Shown: in pieces, positions 57,980 to 64,000 of the stretch
How the letters are laid out: every line of letters begins with the position of its first letter
Numbering within the stretch: the stretch's first letter is position 1
DNA from: Hymenobacter aquaticus
GTDB lineage: Bacteria; Bacteroidota; Bacteroidia; Cytophagales; Hymenobacteraceae
DNA: 64,000 bases
Reading direction: 5' to 3'
Assembly: GCF_004765605.1 (NCBI RefSeq)
Contig: NZ_SRLC01000001.1
Span: forward strand, 2,790,001 to 2,854,000
Notes under the pieces: generated by a model
Databases searched by the model: none
Told to the model about the DNA's origin: nothing
The model's input: only the letters and a program-made list of their open reading frames with translations
Position numbers and translations under genes: made by a program

Positions 57980-60900
57980 TTAGAGGGAGAGGTTGACCCC
58001 GAACAGCAGGGCGCGGCTGCGGGGGTAGGCCGCGTAGTCGACGCCGGGCGTCAGAGGCGTACCACGGCGGGTGTTTACCTCGGGGTCGAAGCCGGTGTAC
58101 TTGGTGAAGGTGTAGAGGTTGTTACCCGTCACGTAGAAGCGCACCTGGGTCAGCTTGGCGTACGCCGAAATCGTCTTGGGCAGCGTGTAGCCGAGGGTCA
58201 CGTTGTTCACGCGCAGGAACGAGCCGTCTTCAATGGCCCACGAGTGGGGAAACAGCTGGCGGGTCGGGGTCCAGATCTTGGCGTTCTGGTTGAGGCGGCG
58301 CGAGGTTTCCAGGTCGGTAATCACGGCGCCGTTTTCGTCGATGGTGCGGTACCGGTCGTTCATGATGGCCAGGCCGTTGCTCAGGTAGGAGTTGGCCAGG
58401 TTCGAGGTCAGCTCAATCTTGTTGGCGTTGTAGACGTCGTTGCCGTACACGAAGTTCAGGAAGATGCTGGCGTCGAAACCTTTGTAGGTAAACTGCTGGT
58501 TTAAGCCCCCCGAGAATTTGGGGTTGGCGTTGCCAATCACCGTGCGGTCAGCCTCGTTTACCGTGCCGTCGCCGTTCACGTCCTTCAGCTTGAGCGTACC
58601 CGGAATTACTTCCTCGTTGGCACCGCTGTAGCCTACTACGCCCCGGTCCGAAACGACGCCGGGCTTCAGGTTCCACTTGCCGTTGCTGTAGCCTTCGAAG
58701 TCGTCGGCGGTGTAGAAGCCGTCGGTGACGTAGCCGTACATCAGGCCCACGGGCTGGCCCACGGCCACGTAGTAGTCGGCGGTGATGGCCGTGCTGGCCC
58801 AGCCCGAGTATTGCAGCGGGAAGGGGTTCGGGCCGAGGTCTTCCACCCGGTTGCGGTTCAGCGCCACGTTGGCGTTAGCCGTCCAGGAGAAGTCCGGGGT
58901 CTGGAACACGGTACCGGTTGCCTGCAGCTCCAGCCCCCGGTTGGAGGTAGCGCCGATGTTCACCAGCTGCGAGGTATAGCCCGAAGTCGGCGCGATGGCC
59001 AGGTTCAGGAGCAGGTCGCGGGTGCGGTTCGAGTAGGCGTCAATGGTCAGCTGCACGCGGTTGCTGAACAGGCTGATGTCCAGGCCCAGGTTGCGCGACA
59101 CGGTGGTTTCCCACTTCAGATTTTCGTTGAACAAGGAGTTCACCACGGCGCCGGGCACCAGGGTTTCGCCCAGGGCATACTGGCCCGTGGTGCGGAAAGC
59201 GGCGCGGTACAGGTTATCCTGAATCCGGTTGTTGCCGGCCAGGCCGTAGCTCAAGCGCAGCTTCAGATCGGAAACCGTGTTGGTGAAGGGCTTCATGAAC
59301 TCTTCCTGCGAAATGCGCCAGGCGGCCGAAGCAGCCGGGAAGAAGCCCCAGCGGCTGTTGATGCCGGGCGCGAACTTCGACGAGCCGTCGGCGCGGAACG
59401 TGGCCGTCAGCAGGTACTTGTCGTCGAAGGAGTAGTTTACGCGGCCAAAGCCCGAGAGCAGCCGCGACTTAATGGGCTGGTCGGTGGTCGGGGCCGGCTG
59501 GGGCGTCGCGGGGGCGTTGGGGTCGCGCTGGTTGATGTTGTTGAAGGCCTTTTCGTAGCCGATGGTCAGCGGCAGGTAGTAGCTCACCACGTTCTGGGTG
59601 TTAAACTCCTGCAGGTAGATTTCGTGGCCGGCCAGGGCGTCAAACGAGTGCTTGCCCTTGTTGAAGTTGTAGCTCAGCACGTTCGAGTTGTTGAACGTAA
59701 TCTGGGAGCCGGTGCCAATGCCCAGAAACGGCAGGCCCGAGAAGTTGGCGCCTTTGATAACGGGCGAAAACTGCCCGTTGAAGGTTTCGACGCGGGTGTT
59801 GGTGTTGTCGAAACCAAGGGTGGTACGGAAGGCCAGGGCCTTGGTGAAGTTGTACTGCGCGTTGCCCCCCAGGTTGAACAGGCGGCGCTTGTCGGCGCGG
59901 TACTCGTTCTGAATCGTCAGCACCGGGTTCGACAACGAGCCCGAGGTGCGGAAAAACTCGTCGTCTTCCAGGTTTTCGTTGGGGTCGATGGCGCCGGGGC
60001 GCACCAGGGCCAGGGGCTGATACACGATGGTGTTGCGCAGCCGGGTGTTGGTCGTGGAGCCCGTGCCTTGGTTCGAAGTGCCCGAGCCCTGCACGGTCTG
60101 GTCGTTGAAGCGGGTGCTGAGGCCAAACTTGAACTTGTCGTTGGCTTTGTGGTCGAAGCGGAAGTTGATCAGGTTGCGGGTAAAGCCCGACTCAATCTGG
60201 ATGCCGTCTTCCTGGTTGCGGGTCAAGCTCAGCGAGAAGGTCGAGCCTTTGCCGCCACCCGACAGCGTTACGTTGTGGGTCTGCTGGAAAGCGTCGCGGC
60301 CGAATACTTTGTCCTGCCAGTCGATGAACTCGGCGCTGCGGGCCCGGCCCAGCGTGTCGTAGCCGAAGATGTCGTTGCCGTTGGCATCCTTGCCCACGGG
60401 CTGGGAGTAGTCGCGCGTGTCGCGGAAATTGGTCGAGCCGAAGCGGCTTTTGATGGTGCTCAAACCGGCGCTGCCGGCCAGGGCGGCCTTTTCGTACACG
60501 TAATCCACGTACTCGTTGGGCTTCATCACGTCGAGCGTCTTGGCAATGCGTCGCACGCCGGCAAAGCCGTTGTAGGTCACGCTCAGCTTGCCTTCCCGGC
60601 CACCTTTGGTCGTAATAATAACCACGCCGTTGGCGCCGCGGGCCCCGTAGATAGCCGTGGCCGAAGCGTCTTTCAGCACGTCAACCGAGGCAATATCCTG
60701 GGGTGAAAGCACCGACAGGGCGTTTTCCAGCTGCACGCCGTCCACGATGTAGAGCGGCGAGTTGTCCTGGGTAATCGAGCCGCCGCCCCGCACCCGGATG
60801 CGGATGTCGGAGCCGGGCTGGCCTTCCGAGGAAGTAACCTGCACGCCGGCCAGACGGCCGGTCAGGGCCTCCGCGGCCGAGTTTACCGGCACGTCCTTGA

Positions 60901-61297
60901 TTTGCTTGGCGCCCACCGAGGCCACCGAGCCGGTTACGTCCTTGCGGGGCACCTCGGCGTAGCCAATCACGACGACGTCCTCCATTACCTTGGTATCGGG
61001 GCTGAGCTGGATGCTGACGTTGCTCTGGCTGCCGCTAACCGGCACGTCCTTCGAGAGAAAGCCGATGTAGCTCAGGCGCAGCACCACGTCGCCGGCGTTG
61101 GCGGGCAGCGCGATGCTGAACTTGCCATCCATGTCGGTGGAGGCGCCGGTGGTGGTTCCCTTCACCACGACTGTTACGCCGGGCAGGGGCTCGTCTTTTT
61201 CAGTAGATCGAACGACGCCCTGAATGCTGCGCTGCTGGGCCACCGCGTGCAGGGCCACGCTGAGCAGGAGCCAGACAAACAGTATGTACTTTCTCAT
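57980..61297 (-). CDS. SusC/RagA-type TonB-dependent transporter, pectin PUL
   Basis: A 1105-residue outer-membrane transporter. Signal peptide at 1-20 (LLLSVALHAVA), CarbopepD_reg_2 domain at about 23-105 (SIQGVVRSTEKDEPLPGV, STDMDGKFSIALPANAGD), plug at about 115-225 (AAEALTGRLAGVQVTSSEGQ, SPLYIVDGVQLENALSVLSP, ATAIYGARGANGVVIITTKG), then the 22-strand barrel ending LLFGVNLSL. It has no STN domain, unlike the SusC of the first PUL, so it is not expected to signal through an ECF sigma factor. That agrees with the LacI-type operator-like sites found upstream. Confidence 0.96.
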   Translation of the reverse strand: MRKYILFVWLLLSVALHAVAQQRSIQGVVRSTEKDEPLPGVTVVVKGTTTGASTDMDGKFSIALPANAGDVVLRLSYIGFLSKDVPVSGSQSNVSIQLSPDTKVMEDVVVIGYAEVPRKDVTGSVASVGAKQIKDVPVNSAAEALTGRLAGVQVTSSEGQPGSDIRIRVRGGGSITQDNSPLYIVDGVQLENALSVLSPQDIASVDVLKDASATAIYGARGANGVVIITTKGGREGKLSVTYNGFAGVRRIAKTLDVMKPNEYVDYVYEKAALAGSAGLSTIKSRFGSTNFRDTRDYSQPVGKDANGNDIFGYDTLGRARSAEFIDWQDKVFGRDAFQQTHNVTLSGGGKGSTFSLSLTRNQEDGIQIESGFTRNLINFRFDHKANDKFKFGLSTRFNDQTVQGSGTSNQGTGSTTNTRLRNTIVYQPLALVRPGAIDPNENLEDDEFFRTSGSLSNPVLTIQNEYRADKRRLFNLGGNAQYNFTKALAFRTTLGFDNTNTRVETFNGQFSPVIKGANFSGLPFLGIGTGSQITFNNSNVLSYNFNKGKHSFDALAGHEIYLQEFNTQNVVSYYLPLTIGYEKAFNNINQRDPNAPATPQPAPTTDQPIKSRLLSGFGRVNYSFDDKYLLTATFRADGSSKFAPGINSRWGFFPAASAAWRISQEEFMKPFTNTVSDLKLRLSYGLAGNNRIQDNLYRAAFRTTGQYALGETLVPGAVVNSLFNENLKWETTVSRNLGLDISLFSNRVQLTIDAYSNRTRDLLLNLAIAPTSGYTSQLVNIGATSNRGLELQATGTVFQTPDFSWTANANVALNRNRVEDLGPNPFPLQYSGWASTAITADYYVAVGQPVGLMYGYVTDGFYTADDFEGYSNGKWNLKPGVVSDRGVVGYSGANEEVIPGTLKLKDVNGDGTVNEADRTVIGNANPKFSGGLNQQFTYKGFDASIFLNFVYGNDVYNANKIELTSNLANSYLSNGLAIMNDRYRTIDENGAVITDLETSRRLNQNAKIWTPTRQLFPHSWAIEDGSFLRVNNVTLGYTLPKTISAYAKLTQVRFYVTGNNLYTFTKYTGFDPEVNTRRGTPLTPGVDYAAYPRSRALLFGVNLSL

Positions 61298-61532
61298 TGG
61301 AATGGTGTGTGGGAATTGAAAAATGACTGCGAAAAGACTGGCCGCTTCTGCTTTACCGCCGGGTGTGGAGGGACTTACCGGGGTGGCAGCCAGGCTGCCG
61401 GAACAGACGGGAATCGTTTTTTTGTACTCTCACCCGTTGGCGCGGCCAAATTTGTACTGTTAGCCGATTCATCGGTTCTATAAGTTTACACTAACCCCCG
61501 CCAATAGCGAAGCAATAGCGGGTTTTTATTTG

Positions 61533-61558
61533 TGCAAACGTTCCCGGCAACGTTGCCG
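61533..61558. promoter_or_regulatory. Tandem LacI-type operator-like site upstream of SusC
   Basis: GTGCAAACGTTCCC is followed directly by CGGCAACGTTGCCG (61545-61558), a perfect 14-bp palindrome with a central CG. It lies 236 bp before the SusC start. This is the strongest of five similar sites in the pectin region. Confidence 0.6.
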
Positions 61559-61787
61559 CTTCCCGGTTTCACTATGTTTTACGCAGTATTTATGATTAAA
61601 TAGTCATATTTATTAAACAATCTGTTTTTCAGATGAATTAAGTAGCCATATTTCATAAATATAACTTTTCTTATTTCATTCAGCATACACTCACCCCCTG
61701 TTATAAGTGGTGGGCGAGTCAGGCAAAATCACGGTCCGGGTTCCGGCGGCGGCAGGCAGCGCCTACAATCCGAGCGGGCATGGACGC

Positions 61788-61822
61788 AAAAAAAGCCCGC
61801 CGGGCACCCGACAGGCTTTTTC
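61788..61822 (-). terminator. Terminator after the GH43 gene
   Basis: On the minus strand AAAAAGCCTGTCGGG pairs with CCCGGCGGGCTTTTTTT (imperfect stem, strong T-run). Confidence 0.82.
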
Positions 61823-61840
61823 CGTGGAAATCACCCGGCC

Positions 61841-63478
61841 TTACTCAATCCGGAACCAGTCGAAATCGGCGGCACCGGCGTCGTTGGTTTTGCTGGCCCG
61901 GGTGCAAAACAGCCCCACCTTCGCCCCTATCCACTTGCCTTCCCGCGCCTGAAACACCGGCCCCACGGGCGTATAGCGTTGCCCGTCGAGGCTGTAGCTG
62001 AACTGGCACTTGGCCCCCGCCGCCACGGCGACGCGCAAGTACACGGGCTGCCGGGCGGGCACTTCGGCCACCACCGGCCCCGCAGTTTCGGCAGTGCCCT
62101 TGTCGGCGTTCTGGCAGGTAGCCTGGCGCAGTTGCAGCTTACCGCCCTCGTTCGTCACCGAAAGGCAAGCGTAATCTAGGCCCATCATCACCAGGCCGGT
62201 TTTCTCGCCCTCGAAGCGGGGCGTGAACGTGAGCTTGGTGGTGGCGGTAAACACCTCGGCCGGCAGCTTTTGCAGCAGCAAGTTGGGCACCTGCCAGAGA
62301 CTCTTGTAGTCGGGGGGCACCGGCACCGAATAGAGGCGCAGCGCCCCGGTGCCGGTCAGAAACGACCAGCCCACCTGCGGATTGGCATGCCACTGCCACT
62401 GCAGGCCCAGCTCCCGGCCGTCGAACTCGTCGGAAGTAGCGGGGGTGGCCAGCGCGGCGGGCTTGCCTTTGGTGGCGGGCTTGCGGAAGGTGAGTACCGG
62501 CTCACCCTTGCCGTCACCGTCGGGGTCGTTGCCGATTACCGGCCAGTCGTTTTTCCAGGTCATGGGCTGCAAATGCACCACGCGGCCGTAGGGCCCCTGA
62601 TCCTGGAAATGCATAAACCAGTCCTCGCCCGTGGGCGTGTCGATCCAGGCGCCTTGGTGCGGACCGTTGACGGGCGTTTTGCCCTGATCCAGCACAATCC
62701 GGTCTTCGTAGGGGCCAAACACGTTTTTGGCGCGCAGCACCACCTGCCAGCCGGTGGCCACGCCCCCGCCCGGCGCCATGATGTAGTAGTAGCCCTTGCG
62801 CTTGTAGAATTTGGGGCCCTCGATGGTCGGGTGCTGCTCGTGGCCGTCGAACACCAGCCGGTCGTCGCCGAGCAGATGCAGGCCGTCGGGACTCATGCGG
62901 CTCACGGCCAGCACGCTCTTGAAGCCGGCCCGGCTGCCCGCGAAGCCGTGCGTGAGGTAGGCCTGCCCGTCTTCGTCCCACAACGGGCAGGGGTCAATCC
63001 AGCCCTTGACTTCCTTCACGCACACCGGCGCCGACCACGGCCCGGCCGGGTTTTTGGCCTTGGTCACGAAGATACCCAGGTCGGGGTCGGGGTAGTAGAT
63101 GTAGAACTCCTTCTTGTGGTAGCGGATGGAAGGCGCCCACACCCCGTTGCCGTGCTGGGGCACATCGTAGCGGGCCTGGGGCGGCTGCTGGGTGAATACC
63201 GCCCCGATGATCGTCCAGTTAACCAGGTCGGTGGAGTGCAGAATCTGCAGGCCGGGTACGGCGTTGAAGCTCGACGAAGTCAGGTAGTAGTCGTTGCCCA
63301 CGCGCACCACGTCGGGGTCGGAATAATCGGCGTAGAGCACCGGGTTTTTGTAGGAGCCGTTGCCCAGGTCGGGCACCCATACTTTCGACAAGGACGAGGA
63401 CTGGGCCGCCGCGAAACGGGGTAGCCAGGACAGAACGGCCAGGGCCGCCAGCAGCAGGACTCGGATGGATTTTACCAT
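61841..63478 (-). CDS. GH43 family glycoside hydrolase with C-terminal beta-sandwich
   Basis: A 545-residue exported enzyme; signal peptide at 1-25 (ending LPRFAAA). The five-bladed propeller at about 40-330 has the GH43 catalytic set: YADYSDPDVVRVGNDYYL (base Asp), GWIDPCPLWDEDGQAYLTHG (pKa-tuning Asp) and TIEGPKFYKRKGYYYIMAP (acid Glu). Residues about 345-545 are a concanavalin-like beta sandwich (DEFDGRELGLQWQWHANP, YACLSVTNEGGKLQLR, GAADFDWFRIE). GH43 enzymes are exo-acting arabinofuranosidases, xylosidases or galactosidases; in a pectin PUL, removal of arabinose or galactose side chains is likely. Confidence 0.93.
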   Translation of the reverse strand: MVKSIRVLLLAALAVLSWLPRFAAAQSSSLSKVWVPDLGNGSYKNPVLYADYSDPDVVRVGNDYYLTSSSFNAVPGLQILHSTDLVNWTIIGAVFTQQPPQARYDVPQHGNGVWAPSIRYHKKEFYIYYPDPDLGIFVTKAKNPAGPWSAPVCVKEVKGWIDPCPLWDEDGQAYLTHGFAGSRAGFKSVLAVSRMSPDGLHLLGDDRLVFDGHEQHPTIEGPKFYKRKGYYYIMAPGGGVATGWQVVLRAKNVFGPYEDRIVLDQGKTPVNGPHQGAWIDTPTGEDWFMHFQDQGPYGRVVHLQPMTWKNDWPVIGNDPDGDGKGEPVLTFRKPATKGKPAALATPATSDEFDGRELGLQWQWHANPQVGWSFLTGTGALRLYSVPVPPDYKSLWQVPNLLLQKLPAEVFTATTKLTFTPRFEGEKTGLVMMGLDYACLSVTNEGGKLQLRQATCQNADKGTAETAGPVVAEVPARQPVYLRVAVAAGAKCQFSYSLDGQRYTPVGPVFQAREGKWIGAKVGLFCTRASKTNDAGAADFDWFRIE

Positions 63479-63524
63479 TCAAAACTGATTTTCAACGGAA
63501 AGGAAACAGGTTCTACTAAAACGC

Positions 63525-63557
63525 AAAACGGCCCCGGAGTCTCTTCCGGGGCCGTTT
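63525..63557 (-). terminator. Terminator after the T9SS protein gene
   Basis: On the minus strand AAACGGCCCCGGA pairs with TCCGGGGCCGTTTT across an AGAGA loop. Confidence 0.9.
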
Positions 63558-63568
63558 CTGGGGGCTGG

Positions 63569-64000
63569 TTAGTTTCGTATAAACTTGGTCGTCAGGCTTT
63601 CCTTGCCGCTGCTGTAGCGCAGCAGGTAGGTGCCCTTGGCCAGCCCGTCGAGCTTGAGCGGGGTCTGCTCCACGCCGGGCTTGGGGCTGAACGTAGCCAC
63701 CTTGCGGCCGTCGAACGAGTACACCGTGACGCTGGCATCGGCACCGGCTTTGGGGTGAGTCAACGTCAGCTGCTGCTGGGCCGGGTTGGGGTACACGGCC
63801 AGCCCGGCGGCCAGGGCCGCCGCCGCGTGCGTGCCCGTAACGATGAGGGGCTCCCCTTTCATCTGCACGTCGCGCAGCAGGCCGTAGCGGCCCGCGCTGC
63901 CGCTGCCGCAGCTCCAGTACAGGCGCACGGTCAGGGTTTGCCCACTTTCGAGGCGCACGTCGCTGGCACCAGCCAAGGCCAGGCGGAAGTTCTGGTTGGT
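63569..64000 (-). CDS. C-terminal part of a T9SS-secreted protein (runs off the window)
   Basis: At least 143 codons; the frame is open to the window edge at 64000, so the N terminus is missing. The visible part ends a beta-rich domain (GQTLTVRLYWSCGSGSAGRY, GLLRDVQMKGEPLI), followed by a type A T9SS sorting domain of about 75 residues (LAVYPNPAQQQLTLTHP, VTVYSFDGRKVATF, LAKGTYLLRYSSG, ending TTKFIRN). The catalytic part is not visible; beside GH43 and pectin genes a pectate lyase or similar enzyme is likely, but this is only context. Confidence 0.85.
   Translation of the reverse strand, partial: TNQNFRLALAGASDVRLESGQTLTVRLYWSCGSGSAGRYGLLRDVQMKGEPLIVTGTHAAAALAAGLAVYPNPAQQQLTLTHPKAGADASVTVYSFDGRKVATFSPKPGVEQTPLKLDGLAKGTYLLRYSSGKESLTTKFIRN

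Larger units (their letters stand above)
61298..61840 (-). other. Long leader/intergenic region of the SusC operon
   Basis: A 543-bp gap with no gene. From the SusC side: about 235 bp of leader, then a tandem operator-like site (61533-61558), an AT-rich stretch at about 61565-61700 that stands out from the high-GC surroundings and may hold the promoter or a UP-like region, and the GH43 terminator at 61788-61822. Confidence 0.6.

Noticed and set aside
58811-60706. 631-codon plus-strand frame antisense to the second SusC
   Set aside because: Shadow composition, no motif.

Overview
The window reads as chromosomal DNA of a high-GC member of the Bacteroidota, most likely Hymenobacter or a close relative (Cytophagales). 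The signs are two SusC/SusD pairs, an ECF sigma factor with a FecR anti-sigma and an STN-bearing SusC, three proteins ending in type IX secretion (T9SS) sorting domains, a NagB-PIG-L fusion, UvsE, and intergenic regions full of palindromic repeats. The genus is inferred from gene style and GC content, not proven.

Layout. (1) 0.1-5.2 kb, minus strand, housekeeping: radC, a DUF1684 protein, pheT, a small coiled-coil protein and zapA. (2) 5.3-14.7 kb, mixed: a membrane metallophosphoesterase, a Lys-tailed lipoprotein, a carboxypeptidase-regulatory-like protein, uvsE, an orphan small gene, a repetitive exported protein, galM, and a coupled DUF294/CBS protein with a DEDDh exonuclease. (3) 14.7-15.8 kb, decayed: the tail of a GH43 gene and the tail of a serine hydrolase, both frameshifted. 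(4) 15.9-33.6 kb, minus strand, an ECF-controlled polysaccharide utilization locus: sigma, FecR, SusC, SusD, SGNH esterase, GH20 lipoprotein, GHL10-golvesin-T9SS protein, FN3-T9SS protein, an unknown exported protein and two cytoplasmic FAD oxidoreductases. (5) 33.9-45.8 kb, amino-sugar metabolism: NagB-PIG-L, divergent nanE-permease-CBM9-SGNH, then a HyuA-like ATPase, phosphohexomutase and GH94 phosphorylase. (6) 46.2-64 kb, minus strand, pectin use: two CE8 pectinesterases, two CE12 rhamnogalacturonan acetylesterases, an SSS sugar symporter, a two-domain esterase, tagaturonate reductase, SusD, SusC, GH43 and the end of a T9SS protein.

How they fit. Regions 4 and 5 together look like uptake and catabolism of a GlcNAc-containing glycan. 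GH20 trims outside the inner membrane. GH94 phosphorolysis gives a sugar-1-phosphate, the mutase converts it to the 6-phosphate, NanE feeds in ManNAc-6-P and NagB makes fructose-6-P. The FAD oxidoreductases and the HyuA-like protein have no place in the textbook pathway and are the best candidates for new biochemistry. Region 6 strips methyl and acetyl esters from pectin, imports the products and reduces tagaturonate to altronate. Five LacI-type operator-like sites sharing CAAACG precede its main transcription units, which suggests one regulon whose regulator lies outside the window.

The intergenic DNA holds several families of long palindromes. These include a 202-bp unit with 34-bp inverted ends, a 384-bp unit with perfect 22-bp inverted ends and nested hairpins, and a triple hairpin array. 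No tRNA, rRNA or CRISPR array was seen. Coordinates, motifs and repeats were read directly; family names rest on motif recognition without a database search.
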